A stretch of DNA of 64,000 nucleotides from Herbaspirillum huttiense. Its GTDB lineage: Bacteria > Pseudomonadota > Gammaproteobacteria > Burkholderiales > Burkholderiaceae_D. The stretch covers positions 4,154,001 through 4,218,000 of the forward strand of contig NZ_CP037993.1 in assembly GCF_004367745.1 (NCBI RefSeq). Direction: 5' to 3'. The notes under the pieces are model-generated. The model made no database searches. It worked only from the letters and a program-made list of their open reading frames with translations, and was not told where the DNA came from. The position numbers and the translations under genes are program-made. Below, piece by piece: positions 42,325-55,292 of this stretch (its first letter is position 1; each line of letters starts with the position of its first letter).

Positions 42325-43500
42325 TCAATTCATGACATTCAATTCTTCAGTACGGCGCGGCGGGTAAGTCTCCCACTGGCTGCAGCCCGGGCATTGCCAG
42401 TAGAACTGGCGCGCCTTGAAGCCGCAGTGGCTGCACTGATAGCGCGCCAGCTTCTGCGTATAGCCGTGCACGAGGGTCTTGACCACGGCCAGCTCGGGAC
42501 GCACGGTCTGGGGCGCGCTCATCATGCGCGCTTCCAGGAACTTGTCCAGGCCCAGCAGCGTCGGCGTACGGCGCAGTTCGTCGCTCACCAGCACGTTGGC
42601 GGCATCGATGCCGTCGGCGTCCAGCACGGCCTTGAAGACCACTTCCAGCAGATCGATCGACGGGGCTTCCGCCAGGTAGGCGCGCAGCAGGTTGATGCCC
42701 TCCTGCGGGCGACCGACGGCGATGTAGCCATCCATCAGGCGCTGCGCCACCAGGGCGGTGTGCGGCACACTCTGGTGCTCGACCCGACGCCAGGTTTCCA
42801 GCGCGCCTTCGATGTCGCCGCGCGCGCGCAGCGCATCGCCGATCAGCATGGTGGCGCGTACGCTCTTGCGGTCGGCGGCCAGGGCCTTGTCCAGCAGGGC
42901 CATGGCAGCATCGGTGTTGGTACGCACCAGTTCATCGGCGGCCAGTTCGCAGTAGAACTGGGCAATCTCGCGCTGGCGGCCACCGGCACCCGTGGCTTGC
43001 AGGATTTCGGCGGCGGAGATGGCGCGCTCCCATTCCTTCTCGCGCTGGTAGATCTCCAGCAGGGCGCGGCCGGCCTGGGCGCTGTAGGGGGTGTCGATGA
43101 GCTTGTTGAAGGTTTCTTCAGCGCGGTCCAGCAAGCCCGCCTTCAGGTAATCCTGACCCAGTTCATAGAGCGCATGGCCCTGGTGCTCGGCTGGCAGGTC
43201 GGGACGCGCCAGCAGGTTCTGGTGCACGCGGATGGCGCGCTCGGTCTCGCCGCGGCGGCGGAACAGGTTGCCCAGGGCGAAGTGCAGTTCCACCGTCTCG
43301 GGGTCCAGCTTGACGATCTCGATGAAGGCGTCGATGGCCTTGTCGGGCTGCTCGTTCAGGAGGAAGTTGAGCCCCTTGAAGTAGCCGCGCGGCAGGGTGC
43401 GCGACTCGGACAGCAACTGGTTGATATCCACCCGCGCGGCAATCCACCCCAGGCCGAAGAAGACCGGGATGCCGAGCAACCACCAAAATTCAAATTCCAT
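42325..43500 (-). CDS. lapB: LPS assembly protein LapB (YciM)
   Basis: Inner-membrane-anchored TPR protein of 391 residues that controls LpxC turnover and couples LPS synthesis to transport. An N-terminal helix (FWWLLGIPVFFGLGWIAARV) is followed by about nine TPR units and a C-terminal rubredoxin-like metal site with two CxxC pairs (CSHCGF and CPGCSQW). Sixteen bases from lapA, as in many proteobacteria. Confidence 0.96.
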   Translation of the reverse strand: MEFEFWWLLGIPVFFGLGWIAARVDINQLLSESRTLPRGYFKGLNFLLNEQPDKAIDAFIEIVKLDPETVELHFALGNLFRRRGETERAIRVHQNLLARPDLPAEHQGHALYELGQDYLKAGLLDRAEETFNKLIDTPYSAQAGRALLEIYQREKEWERAISAAEILQATGAGGRQREIAQFYCELAADELVRTNTDAAMALLDKALAADRKSVRATMLIGDALRARGDIEGALETWRRVEHQSVPHTALVAQRLMDGYIAVGRPQEGINLLRAYLAEAPSIDLLEVVFKAVLDADGIDAANVLVSDELRRTPTLLGLDKFLEARMMSAPQTVRPELAVVKTLVHGYTQKLARYQCSHCGFKARQFYWQCPGCSQWETYPPRRTEELNVMN

Positions 43501-43516
43501 AAACAGTGAGGGGCAA

Positions 43517-43843
43517 TTAGAGGATGTGCTGCGCGGTGATCACGCTGTCAGGTTGCGGCGGCTGGGCCTGCACCTGGGCGATCTCTTCCTGCTGCTTCTG
43601 GACTTGCGACAGGGCTTTCCTGTAACGCGAGGCTTCGCGGCGGTGGCGCATCACCAGCGGCACCATGGCCAGCACGCCCAGGATCGCGCCGATCACGAAG
43701 AAGGCCAGCAGTACCAGTACCAGCGGGTCGGTGCGTTCATAACCGAGGAAGAAATGCATGGTCACTTCCTGGGTATTGCGCAGGGCGAAGAAAAAGAAGA
43801 ACACGAACAGGATGGCCGCGATCAATCGGGACAGTATTTTCAT
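43517..43843 (-). CDS. lapA: LapA-domain membrane protein
   Basis: Small inner-membrane protein of 108 residues with two hydrophobic helices (LIAAILFVFFFFFALRN and PLVLVLLAFFVIGAILGVLAMVPLV) and a cytosolic coiled-coil-like tail (SQVQKQQEEIAQVQ). It matches LapA/YciS and pairs with LapB in LPS quality control. First gene of its group. Confidence 0.93.
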   Translation of the reverse strand: MKILSRLIAAILFVFFFFFALRNTQEVTMHFFLGYERTDPLVLVLLAFFVIGAILGVLAMVPLVMRHRREASRYRKALSQVQKQQEEIAQVQAQPPQPDSVITAQHIL

Positions 43844-44208
43844 GGCGTAATCCTTTCTGGCGGGTCGTGGTTAGCCCGGAGGCCCGAAGGCCAAGCTCGC
43901 CGGCAAGCGATGCGCAACACCGTGACAATAAAGGCGATGCGCCAGGGCGGTGCCGGTCCGCGGCATTATTGCGCTGGCCGGAAAAATCGCGTCGATTTCG
44001 CGCGCATTCCCGGTCAATCCAGGGTAAATCGGGATTGTACGTGAAAAAAAACGGCATCCAAAGATGCCGTTCATTTTGTTGATCTGCCTTTACACCCGTT
44101 CACCTCGCGGTGCGCGAGTGTGCAGCTTTCAACCATTGTTACTGCTCGCGGGCGCAGAAAACTTCATCTGCGCACCGCAAGAACTGCCTGGTCACAGGCC
44201 CAGCCGGG
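43844..44208. other. Gap between lapA and ihfB
   Basis: No gene seen. It holds the ihfB terminator (44044-44071) and should hold the lapA promoter. A possible minus-strand pair is TTGGAT and TACAAT (44039-44034), 16 bases apart and overlapping the terminator T-run; this is weak. Confidence 0.5.
44044..44071 (-). terminator. Terminator after ihfB
   Basis: AACGGCATC (44050-44058) and GATGCCGTT (44063-44071) form a nine-bp stem with a four-base loop. It is followed on the minus strand by eight T residues. Confidence 0.85.
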
Positions 44209-44514
44209 TCAATCCTCGCGGATTGGCTGGCCGACCATCGCATCGACGCGTTCGCGCAATTCCTTGCCCGGCTTGAAGTGGGGGACCCGTTTTTCAGGGA
44301 CCATCACCTTGTCGCCGGACTTGGGATTGCGGCCGATACGCGGCGGACGGCGGTTGAGCGCGAAGCTGCCAAAGCCACGGATCTCGATGCGCTGGCCGGT
44401 CGCGAGCGCGTCGACCATGGCATCGAGGATGGTTTTGACCGCGTAATCCGCATCCTTGGCAACAAGTTGCGGATAACGCTCAGCCAGACGGGCGATCAGC
44501 TCCGACTTTGTCAT
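44209..44514 (-). CDS. ihfB: Integration host factor subunit beta
   Basis: DNA-bending protein of 101 residues; it pairs with IhfA to bend DNA in recombination, replication and transcription. Typical sequence: [42 protein letters not shown] with the DNA-intercalating Pro, and a C-terminal helix. It follows rpsA by 13 bases, the standard proteobacterial arrangement. Confidence 0.97.
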   Translation of the reverse strand: MTKSELIARLAERYPQLVAKDADYAVKTILDAMVDALATGQRIEIRGFGSFALNRRPPRIGRNPKSGDKVMVPEKRVPHFKPGKELRERVDAMVGQPIRED

Positions 44515-44527
44515 CGTGACCGGAAGA

Positions 44528-46243
44528 TCAGTTCTTGTTGTCGAGCTTGGCCTTCAGCAGCGCGCCCAGGCTGGTGGTGCCCGAAGCAGCGTTGGAGTCA
44601 GCCGACATCTTCTGCATGGCTTCCTGGGTCTCGGCGTTGTCCTTGGCCTTGATCGACAGCTGGATGCTGCGAGCCTTGCGGTCGATGTTGATGACCAGGG
44701 CTTCGACGGCGTCGCCAACCTTCAGGTGGGTACCGGCATCTTCCACGCGGTCGCGGGAGATTTCGGAAGCGCGCAGGTAGCCTTCGACTTCGTCGGTCAG
44801 CTGGATCACGGCGCCCTTGGGCTCAACCGACTTGACGGTACCGGTCACGATCGCACCCTTGTCGTTCAGGGCGGCGAAGTTGTTGAACGGGTCGCCTTCC
44901 AGTTGCTTCACGCCCAGGGAGACGCGCTCGCGTTCCACGTCGATGGCCAGCACAACGGCTTCCAGCTCGTCGCCCTTCTTGAACTTGCGCACGGCTTCTT
45001 CGCCAGCTTCGGTCCAGGACAGGTCGGACAAGTGCACCAGGCCGTCGATGTTGCCCGGCAGGCCGATGAACACGCCGAAGTCGGTGATCGACTTGATCGA
45101 ACCCTTGACCTTGTCGCCCTTCTTGTGGCTCATGGCGAAGTCGTCCCACGGGTTCGGCTTGCACTGCTTCATGCCCAGGGAGATACGACGACGCTCTTCG
45201 TCGATTTCCAGAACCATGACTTCGACTTCGTCGCCCAGCTGGACAACCTTGTTCGGGGCCACGTTCTTGTTGGTCCAGTCCATTTCGGAGACGTGCACCA
45301 GGCCTTCGATGCCTTGTTCCACTTCCACGAATGCACCGTAGTCGGTCAGGTTGGTGACCTTGCCGAACAGGCGGGTGCCTTGCGGGTAGCGACGCGACAG
45401 GCCGGTCCACGGATCGTCGCCCAGTTGCTTGACGCCCAGGGAGACGCGGTTCTTCTCTTGATCGTACTTGAGGACCTTGGCGGTGATCTCTTGGCCAACC
45501 GACAGCACTTCCGACGGGTGACGCACGCGACGCCATGCCAGGTCGGTGATGTGCAGCAGGCCGTCGATGCCACCCAGGTCAACGAACGCACCGTAGTCGG
45601 TGATGTTCTTGACGATACCGGTGACGACGGTGCCTTCCTTCAGGGTTTCCATCAGCTTGGCGCGCTCTTCGCCCATCGAGGCTTCGATCACGGCACGGCG
45701 CGACAGAACGACGTTGTTGCGCTTGCGGTCCAGCTTGATGACCTTGAATTCCAGGGTCTTGCCTTCGAACGGGGTGGTGTCCTTGACCGGACGGGTGTCG
45801 ACCAGCGAACCCGGCAGGAAGGCACGGATGCCGTTGGTCAGAACGGTCAGGCCGCCCTTGACCTTGCCATTGACGGTACCGGTGACGATCTCGCCGGACT
45901 CCATCGCCTTTTCCAGCGAGAGCCACGATGCCAGACGCTTGGCCTTGTCGCGCGACAGGATGGTGTCGCCGAAACCGTTTTCCAGGGATTCGATCGCAAC
46001 GGAGATGAAGTCGCCGACGTTGACTTCGACTTCGCCGTTGTCGTTCTTGAATTCTTCAACAGGGATGAATGCTTCGGACTTCAGGCCGGCGTTGACGATC
46101 ACGAAGTTGTGATCCAGGCGCACGACTTCTGCCGAGATGACTTCACCCGAACGCATGTCCTGACGCGACAGCGATTCTTCGAACAGAGCAGCAAATTCGC
46201 TGGAGGTATCAACACCTGCAGCGATAACGGTAGTGGTAGACAT
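44528..46243 (-). CDS. rpsA: 30S ribosomal protein S1
   Basis: Six-S1-domain RNA-binding ribosomal protein of 571 residues that helps mRNAs dock on the 30S subunit. Repeated S1 signatures are visible ([60 protein letters not shown]). The start at 46243 ([10 protein letters not shown]) excludes a basic upstream extension. Codon use and GC are a little lower than in neighbours, as usual for a highly expressed gene. A 216-base leader separates it from cmk. Confidence 0.97.
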   Translation of the reverse strand: MSTTTVIAAGVDTSSEFAALFEESLSRQDMRSGEVISAEVVRLDHNFVIVNAGLKSEAFIPVEEFKNDNGEVEVNVGDFISVAIESLENGFGDTILSRDKAKRLASWLSLEKAMESGEIVTGTVNGKVKGGLTVLTNGIRAFLPGSLVDTRPVKDTTPFEGKTLEFKVIKLDRKRNNVVLSRRAVIEASMGEERAKLMETLKEGTVVTGIVKNITDYGAFVDLGGIDGLLHITDLAWRRVRHPSEVLSVGQEITAKVLKYDQEKNRVSLGVKQLGDDPWTGLSRRYPQGTRLFGKVTNLTDYGAFVEVEQGIEGLVHVSEMDWTNKNVAPNKVVQLGDEVEVMVLEIDEERRRISLGMKQCKPNPWDDFAMSHKKGDKVKGSIKSITDFGVFIGLPGNIDGLVHLSDLSWTEAGEEAVRKFKKGDELEAVVLAIDVERERVSLGVKQLEGDPFNNFAALNDKGAIVTGTVKSVEPKGAVIQLTDEVEGYLRASEISRDRVEDAGTHLKVGDAVEALVINIDRKARSIQLSIKAKDNAETQEAMQKMSADSNAASGTTSLGALLKAKLDNKN

Positions 46244-46326
46244 AAAAGAAAGTAAGAAAGATTGGCCGGTATCCGTGTGATGCAATCGGGCTGACTTGCA
46301 CTGCCGTCTTCGTTGCCGCCGACGAC

Positions 46327-46427
46327 ATGGGTACTGGGTTAGGTTTATCAACACCCGTCAGACTTTGCATCTGCCGGGCACCAATGGCACTACGGGTACA
46401 ACAAGGACTTGCCCATGATGGGTACTG
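46327..46427. repeat. Direct repeat ATGGGTACTG in the rpsA leader
   Basis: The 10-mer ATGGGTACTG occurs at 46327-46336 and 46418-46427, both in the cmk-rpsA gap; the second copy also forms CCCATGATGGG. They could be part of an S1 autoregulatory leader or chance. Confidence 0.4.
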
Positions 46428-46459
46428 AACGGGCCGTTTCAAGCGGATTGCAACGGATT

Positions 46460-47128
46460 TCAGTGCCCCAGGGCAGCGTACCAGCTGAGTACCTGCTGCA
46501 CCGCTTCGTCAGCGGTCATGTCGGATGTATCCAGGTGATATGCACCCTCCGCAGCCTTCAAGGGGGCCGACGAGCGATTCATGTCGCGTTCGTCGCGTTC
46601 CTTCAAATCTCTGGAGAGGTCTTCGATATTAGCAGAAAAACCCTTGTCAATCAATTGCTTATAGCGTCTTGTGGCGCGTGCTTCCACACTGGCGGTCAAA
46701 AACACCTTCAGACGGGCACCGGGGAAGATGACGGTGCCCATGTCGCGGCCGTCGGCCACCAGGCCGGGAGGTTTCCTGAATGACAACTGCAGGCCGTACA
46801 AGGCCTGACGCACGGTGATCAGGGCCGCGATCTTGGAGGCGGTATTGCCGACCTCTTCGGCGCGGATGGCCTGGGTCACGTCTTCATTGGCCAGGAAGAT
46901 GTGGCCGCCATCGAAATGACAGTGCAAGTGCTCGGCCGCCTTGGCCAGGGCATGTTCGTCATCCAGGGCCACGCCGCGCCGCAGCACGGACAGCGCCGTC
47001 AGGCGGTACAGCGCGCCCGAATCGAGGTAATGGAAACCCAGTTGCCGCGCCACCTTCTGCGCCACGGTGCCCTTGCCGGAGGCGGTCGGGCCATCGATGG
47101 TGATGACCGGTATCTTTGCTTTTTCCAT
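46460..47128 (-). CDS. cmk: Cytidylate kinase
   Basis: CMP/dCMP kinase of 222 residues. P-loop [22 protein letters not shown]-binding YLDSGALYR and [13 protein letters not shown], and the lid region KQLIDKGF. It recycles CMP and dCMP to diphosphates. Part of the aroA-cmk-rpsA block; 58 bases from aroA. Confidence 0.97.
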   Translation of the reverse strand: MEKAKIPVITIDGPTASGKGTVAQKVARQLGFHYLDSGALYRLTALSVLRRGVALDDEHALAKAAEHLHCHFDGGHIFLANEDVTQAIRAEEVGNTASKIAALITVRQALYGLQLSFRKPPGLVADGRDMGTVIFPGARLKVFLTASVEARATRRYKQLIDKGFSANIEDLSRDLKERDERDMNRSSAPLKAAEGAYHLDTSDMTADEAVQQVLSWYAALGH

Positions 47129-47186
47129 GGCCTGAACCCTTTATCTGTGAATAATTTAGTGCTTTTACTTTCAGAGACAGGGTGTA

Positions 47187-48518
47187 TCAGATCAAGGTTT
47201 GCTCGGCAATCTTTTTGAAAACGTCAAAATAATCGGGGAAGGTCTTGGCCACGCACTTGGGGTCGTTGATGCGAATACGGTTGCCGCGCCGCAATGCACC
47301 ATCCAGCGCCGCCAGCGAGAAGCACATGGCCATGCGATGGTCGTCATAGGTATCGATGGCGGCCGTACCGATCTCGGCCGGGGGGATCACCGTGAGGTAA
47401 TCAGCGCCCTCTTCCACCTGCGCACCCAGCTTGCGCAACTCGGTCGCCATGGCCGAGAGGCGATCGGTTTCCTTGACGCGCCAGCTGGCGATGTTGCGCA
47501 GGGTGCTGGGGCCGTCGGCGTAGAGCGCCGCCACGGCGATGGTCATCGCTGCATCCGGAATGTGGTTGAAGTCGGCATCGATGGCCTTGAGCGGGCCATT
47601 GGAGGAGGCCTCGATCCAGTTCTCGCCCATGGTGATGGTCGCGCCCATCTGCTCCAGCGCTTCGACGAAGCGCACGTCGCCCTGGATGCTGTCGCGGCCC
47701 ACGCCCTCGACCCGGATCGGGCCACCGGTGATGGCACCGGCGGCCAGGAAGTAGGAGGCCGACGACGCATCGCCCTCGACGTGGATGCTGCCGGGGCTGC
47801 GGTAATGCTGGCCCGGCTTGACGGTGAACTGTTGCCAGCCCTCACGCTCGACCTCGACGCCGAAGCGGCGCATCAGGTTCAAGGTGATCTCGATGTAGGG
47901 CTTGGAGATGAGTTCACCGACCACCTCGATCTGCATGGCCTCCTCACGCGCCATCAGGGGCGCGGCCATCAGCAAGGCTGTCAGGAACTGGCTGGAGACG
48001 TTGCCGCGCACCTTCATGCGCGCCGATGTCAGCTGGCCCCGGCGGATATGCAACGGCGGGTAGCCAGGATTGCCGGTGTACTCGATGCGCATGCCAACCG
48101 CATTCAAGGCATCCACCAGGTCGCCAATCGGCCGCTCATGCATGCGCGGCACGCCATGCAACGTGTAGTCGCCGCCCAGTACGGCCAGGGCCGCCGTCAG
48201 CGGACGGATGGCGGTGCCGGCATTGCCCATGAAGAGATCAGCCTGGTGCACCGGCAGCACGCCGTTGACGCCATGGACGATGTAATCCTGGGTGCCTTCG
48301 ATCTGCTCCCACTTCACGCCCAAGGTTTGCAGGGCCATGAGCATGACCAGCGTATCGTCGGAAGCCAGCAGGTCGAAGATGCGGGTGGTGCCGCCGGAGA
48401 GCGCCGCCAGCAGCAGGATGCGGTTGGAAATGCTCTTGGAGCCCGGCAGCTTGACCGTGCCTTGCACGTGCGGGACCGGGTTCAGGTCGATATGGCGGGG
48501 GTAGGAAGGCTGTTTCAT
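47187..48518 (-). CDS. aroA: 3-Phosphoshikimate 1-carboxyvinyltransferase (EPSP synthase)
   Basis: EPSP synthase of 443 residues, sixth step of the shikimate pathway. N-terminal [20 protein letters not shown] (phosphoenolpyruvate/phosphate binding), [18 protein letters not shown] and the [19 protein letters not shown] motif show an intact class I-type enzyme. Eighty-one bases from tyrA in the aromatic amino acid block. Confidence 0.97.
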   Translation of the reverse strand: MKQPSYPRHIDLNPVPHVQGTVKLPGSKSISNRILLLAALSGGTTRIFDLLASDDTLVMLMALQTLGVKWEQIEGTQDYIVHGVNGVLPVHQADLFMGNAGTAIRPLTAALAVLGGDYTLHGVPRMHERPIGDLVDALNAVGMRIEYTGNPGYPPLHIRRGQLTSARMKVRGNVSSQFLTALLMAAPLMAREEAMQIEVVGELISKPYIEITLNLMRRFGVEVEREGWQQFTVKPGQHYRSPGSIHVEGDASSASYFLAAGAITGGPIRVEGVGRDSIQGDVRFVEALEQMGATITMGENWIEASSNGPLKAIDADFNHIPDAAMTIAVAALYADGPSTLRNIASWRVKETDRLSAMATELRKLGAQVEEGADYLTVIPPAEIGTAAIDTYDDHRMAMCFSLAALDGALRRGNRIRINDPKCVAKTFPDYFDVFKKIAEQTLI

Positions 48519-48599
48519 CTGGCTTGCTTTTCTGTGGATGATGCGGTGGTGGAATCGGGCCGCCCAGGCGGCCTTGACGATGTGACCGGGAAAGAATGT

Positions 48600-49487
48600 T
48601 CAGTTGGCCTTGCGTTCGGCTGCCTCGATGGCAGCCGCCCACTGCTGGCGGGCATGCTGGGCGCTGGCATAGATCTTTTCGAGGCCCGCGCCGTCGCTGT
48701 CGGCAATCATCGCGCGTATGCCCTGCAATTGCACCAGATAGGCATCGACCTCGGTGAGCAAGGCATCACGGTTGGCCAGCGTGATGTCGCGCCACATCTC
48801 GGGCGAGGAGGCAGCAATGCGGGTGAAATCGCGGAAACCGCTGGCGGCATACTGGAACAGGGTCTCGGCATGCGGCTTGGCAGCAATGTCATCCACCAGC
48901 GCAAACGCCAGCACGTGCGGCAGGTGGCTCACCGAAGCGAACACCGCATCATGCTCCTGCGGCGAGAGGCGATGGATGATCGCACCACAAGCGCGCCAGG
49001 CGGCTGCCACGGTCTCGACATCGGCCTCGCTGTTTTCGGGCAAGGCGGTGATGACCACTTTCTTGCTTTCATACAGTTCGGCCAGCGCGGCTTCCGGACC
49101 ATGTTTTTCACGGCCCGCAATCGGATGCGCCGGGACAAACTGCGCAATGCGCTCCCCCATCGCCTTGCGGGCGGCGGCCACTACATCGCTCTTGGTACTG
49201 CCGGCATCGGTGACGATGGCCCGGGCCTCCAGATGCGGCTTGATGGAAGCGAGGATGGCTTCGGTCTGCGCCACGGGCGCGGCCACCAGGATCAGATCGG
49301 CACCGGTAACGGCGGCGGCCGCATCGGTGGCAATGGCATCGATGATGCCCAGCTCGCGCGCACGCTCCAGGCTGGCCAGCGAGCGGCCCACGCCGACGAT
49401 GTGCGCGGCCTGGCCGGCACGGCGCAGCGCCAGGGCGAACGAGCCGCCGATCAGGCCCACACCGAAGATGACGACTTTCTTGAACAC
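48600..49487 (-). CDS. tyrA: Prephenate dehydrogenase
   Basis: NAD(P)-dependent dehydrogenase of 295 residues that turns prephenate into 4-hydroxyphenylpyruvate for tyrosine. Nucleotide motif GVGLIGGSFALALRRAG, catalytic-His region FVPAHPIAGREKHG, and helical dimerisation part. No fused chorismate mutase. The start is GTG at 49487. Thirty-nine bases after pheA; the hisC gene found here in some Burkholderiales is absent. Confidence 0.95.
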   Translation of the reverse strand: MFKKVVIFGVGLIGGSFALALRRAGQAAHIVGVGRSLASLERARELGIIDAIATDAAAAVTGADLILVAAPVAQTEAILASIKPHLEARAIVTDAGSTKSDVVAAARKAMGERIAQFVPAHPIAGREKHGPEAALAELYESKKVVITALPENSEADVETVAAAWRACGAIIHRLSPQEHDAVFASVSHLPHVLAFALVDDIAAKPHAETLFQYAASGFRDFTRIAASSPEMWRDITLANRDALLTEVDAYLVQLQGIRAMIADSDGAGLEKIYASAQHARQQWAAAIEAAERKAN

Positions 49488-49526
49488 GTTGAACTCAGCC
49501 TTGAAGAATGGCGGGACGGCAGGCGC

Positions 49527-50600
49527 TCACAGGCCCAGCGGATAGGAGCCCAGCAGCTTGAAGAAGGCGGCGTTCTGGCGCAGCTCTTCGAGCGCCTTGG
49601 CGACCTTCTCATCCTGCTCGTGGCCTTCGAGGTCGACGTAGAAATAATATTCCCACGCACCCATGCGGGCCGGGCGCGACTCGAAGCGCGTCATCGACAC
49701 GCCATGCCGCGCCAGCGGTGCCAGCAGGTTGTAGACCGCACCGGCCTTGTTGGGCACCGACAGCACGATGGAAGTCTGGTCGCGCCCAGACGGTGCCGTG
49801 CGCAGGCGGCCGATCACGGCAAAGCGGGTGCGATTGTGCGGATCGTCCTGGATGTGGGCATTGACCGTCTGCAGGTTGTACTTCTGGCCCGCGATTTCAC
49901 CGGCAATGGCCGCCACGCTATTATCTTCACCCGCCATGCGCGCGGCCTCGGCGTTGGAGGCCACCGCCTGGCGTTCGATGGCAGGATAGTTCTGGTTGAG
50001 CCACGCATTGCACTGGGCGAGGGCCTGCGAATGCGCGCAGATGCGGGTGATGCCGTCCATGTTGCCGCTGGCGGTCATCAGGCTGTGATGCACGGGGATC
50101 GCCACTTCGCCGCTGATGGTCAGCGTGGTCTGCAGCAGCAGATCGAGGGTGCGGTTGATCACGCCTTCGGAGGAATTCTCGATGGGCACCACACCGAAAT
50201 CGGCGGTACCGGCTTCGGCATCGCGGAACACTTCATCGATGGACACGCAGGGCAAGCCCTCGATGGCATGGCCGAACTGCTGGTACACGGCCTGTTCGCT
50301 GAAGGTGCCTTCCGGGCCCAGGTAGGCCACCACCACACGCTTTTCCAGCGCGCGGCAAGCCGACATCACTTCACGGAAAATGGTCTGGATATCGGTGCCC
50401 AGCAAGGGGCCGGGATTGCGGTCGGCGGCGCGGCGCAGGACCTGCGCTTCGCGCTCGGGACGAAACACCGGGGCATTGGTCTCGGCCTTGACGTGGCCCA
50501 CTTCCTGCGCGACACGGGCGCGCTGGTTCAGCAGGTCGAGGATCTGCGCATCGATGGCATCGATCTTCTGGCGCAGGGGCAGCAACTTGTCGTCACTCAT
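49527..50600 (-). CDS. pheA: Bifunctional chorismate mutase/prephenate dehydratase
   Basis: P-protein of 357 residues for phenylalanine synthesis. The N-terminal AroQ chorismate mutase (LRQKIDAIDAQILDLLNQRA) is followed by prephenate dehydratase (VVAYLGPEGTFSEQA, GVVPIENSSEGVINRTLD) and a C-terminal ACT regulatory domain with ESRPARMGAWEYYFYVDLEG, where phenylalanine binds. Between serC and tyrA. Confidence 0.97.
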   Translation of the reverse strand: MSDDKLLPLRQKIDAIDAQILDLLNQRARVAQEVGHVKAETNAPVFRPEREAQVLRRAADRNPGPLLGTDIQTIFREVMSACRALEKRVVVAYLGPEGTFSEQAVYQQFGHAIEGLPCVSIDEVFRDAEAGTADFGVVPIENSSEGVINRTLDLLLQTTLTISGEVAIPVHHSLMTASGNMDGITRICAHSQALAQCNAWLNQNYPAIERQAVASNAEAARMAGEDNSVAAIAGEIAGQKYNLQTVNAHIQDDPHNRTRFAVIGRLRTAPSGRDQTSIVLSVPNKAGAVYNLLAPLARHGVSMTRFESRPARMGAWEYYFYVDLEGHEQDEKVAKALEELRQNAAFFKLLGSYPLGL

Positions 50601-50731
50601 CTTGCTCTTTCAGGTTCTGCACGGCGCACGGGCGCTATGAGCGGCCGGCGGCACACCGGGCATGGCGTTGGCTTGGCGCACGGCCACGGCCTGCACTGCG
50701 CGGGCGATGATGCGCCCGGCCAGATGCGGCC

Positions 50732-51859
50732 TCAGCCGTGTTGCTGTTCGAAGTCTTTCAGATAATCGACGAGAGCCTGTACGCCCTCGATCGGCATCGC
50801 GTTGTAAATCGATGCACGCATGCCGCCGACCGACTTGTGGCCTTTCAGCTGCAGCAGGCCGCGCTCTTTGGCGCCGGCCAGGAAAGTGTCATTGAGCGCA
50901 TCGTCGCGCAGGAAGAACGGCACGTTCATGCGGGAACGGCAGTCCGCTGCGATCCGGTTGCTGTAGAAATCGGTACTGTCCAGGTAGCCGTAGAGCAGCT
51001 CGGCCTTGGCGATGTTGCGCGCTTCCAGCGCGGCCACGCCACCCTGGCGCTTGATCCACTGGAACACCAGGCCGGCGATGTAGATCGCGTAGGTCGGCGG
51101 GGTGTTGTACATGGAATCGTTGTCGGCCACGATCTTCCAGTCGAAGGCCGAGGGACAGAACGGCAGCGCATGACCCAGCAGGTCTTCGCGCACGATGACG
51201 ATGGTCACGCCGGCCGGGCCGATATTCTTCTGGGCGCCGCCATAGATGACGCCATATTTCGAGACATCCACCTCGCGCGAGAGGATGTGCGAGGACATGT
51301 CGGCCACCAGCGGTGCGCCATCGGTGTCGGCGGCGACCTCGGGCGTATATTGGTATTCGACGCCGTCGATGGTTTCGTTGCTGCAGATGTGCACGTAGGC
51401 GGCATTGCGCGAGAGCTTCCAGTCGGCACGTGCCGGGATGCTGGAAAACTTGTGATCGGCCGAGGAGGCGGCCACGTTCACGCTGCAGTAGCGCCCCGCT
51501 TCCTTGATCGACTTGGTCGACCAGGAACCGGTGTTGATGTAGTCGGCCACGCCGGCTTCATGCTTGCCTGCCGGCGAACGCAGCGCCGCCAGGTTCATCG
51601 GGATGATGGCGTTCTCGGCGATGGCCCCGCCCTGCAGGAACAGCACCTTGTAGTTGGAAGGGATGTTCATCAGCGCGCGCACATCAGCCAGCGCGGCTTC
51701 GATGATGGACATGTATTCCTTGCCGCGATGGCTCATCTCCATGACCGACATACCACTGCCATGCCAGTCCAGCATCTCGTCGGCTGCCTGTTGCAGCACT
51801 TCCTTGGGCAATACCGCCGGACCGGCGGAAAAGTTATAAACCATGTCTGCGTTCGCCAT
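50732..51859 (-). CDS. serC: Phosphoserine aminotransferase
   Basis: PLP enzyme of about 375 residues; makes phosphoserine for serine synthesis and also serves pyridoxine synthesis. Opening [19 protein letters not shown], conserved MSHRGKEY, and [17 protein letters not shown] with the Schiff-base lysine. ATG at 51859 or 51844 could start it; neither has a strong ribosome-binding site. Lies 43 bases after gyrA. Confidence 0.96.
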   Translation of the reverse strand: MANADMVYNFSAGPAVLPKEVLQQAADEMLDWHGSGMSVMEMSHRGKEYMSIIEAALADVRALMNIPSNYKVLFLQGGAIAENAIIPMNLAALRSPAGKHEAGVADYINTGSWSTKSIKEAGRYCSVNVAASSADHKFSSIPARADWKLSRNAAYVHICSNETIDGVEYQYTPEVAADTDGAPLVADMSSHILSREVDVSKYGVIYGGAQKNIGPAGVTIVIVREDLLGHALPFCPSAFDWKIVADNDSMYNTPPTYAIYIAGLVFQWIKRQGGVAALEARNIAKAELLYGYLDSTDFYSNRIAADCRSRMNVPFFLRDDALNDTFLAGAKERGLLQLKGHKSVGGMRASIYNAMPIEGVQALVDYLKDFEQQHG

Positions 51860-51902
51860 CAAAAAAGACGGCAGGCACGCGGCCCGCCGCCCTGGACTTG
51901 CT

Positions 51903-54548
<2,646 letters not shown>

Positions 54549-55292
54549 TGGAGAGTCGAAAGATGTTTCCCGGCCAGAAAATCGTGCCGGGCGGGCGTGG
54601 CCCTTGGACTGATCAGAACAGCGCATTCTAGCACGCCAGGAGGGTCAAAAGCCCGTCAAACGCCCTGAATGACCCTGCAACGGCATGCTTCGCGAGGACA
54701 CCCGGACCCTTGCAGGCCCGCACCGCATGCGCCGCAAAGCTCCTCCCAGCGCCTGGGAGCGACGAAATGCCAGGTCCGAACGCCTATATATATTAGAGCG
54801 CCCGAATTCAGCGACCGGCATTGCCGCCCGGCATTGAATGTTTCTCCGCCGCAGGTTGCTGTCAAATGACCAATTTGGGGAAAATTTTCCGAAACTCACT
54901 TTCCCGGTGCACACCATCAGGAGAATTCCGAGGGACCGGGAATCGCGATGCTGCGGAGAAAATGGCAACTACTTGCCCGAGTGAAAATGCGCGAACTGTA
55001 TGAAATATAAGGATTTTCTTTAAAAAATCCGGCTTTTTTCAGCCTTAAAGGAACAAAAACGGCCCGAAAATATCGCGTTGCGAAGAAACAACACAGTCCC
55101 AAAAACGTTGTCTGGACCAATTGGCAAGCATCGCTGAAGGTCAATCCGTGTGGCAGAATGGCGGCTAAGTTCATTACTAGCCCCATGGAACAAGGGCCTG
55201 TGACGACCTGAACACATGATATTATTCATTTTTTTGATGTCGTAATCTTGTAGCGCAGTTTATCTGCGGATATCTCACCCGAGAGGAGAAAC
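54549..55292. other. AT-rich divergent region between gyrA and the OmpA-family gene
   Basis: About 740 bases without a convincing gene; from 54780 on it is distinctly richer in A/T than its surroundings. It should carry the gyrA promoter (a minus-strand TATATATA near 54785-54795 is a candidate) and the promoter of the OmpA gene (TATTAT near 55219-55224 with no good -35). The short hairpin CGCAG/CTGCG near 55257-55271 lies in the OmpA leader. Short frames here lack ribosome-binding sites and family features. Confidence 0.6.

Noticed and set aside
40462-50765. Plus-strand open frames of over 1000 codons opposite ugd/lapB (40462-43509) and opposite aroA-tyrA-pheA (47199-50765)
   Set aside because: They are antisense to well-supported genes, rich in His/Arg/Gln/Gly without domains, and arise from high GC at third positions. 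The same holds for 13922-17353 and 51843-54668.
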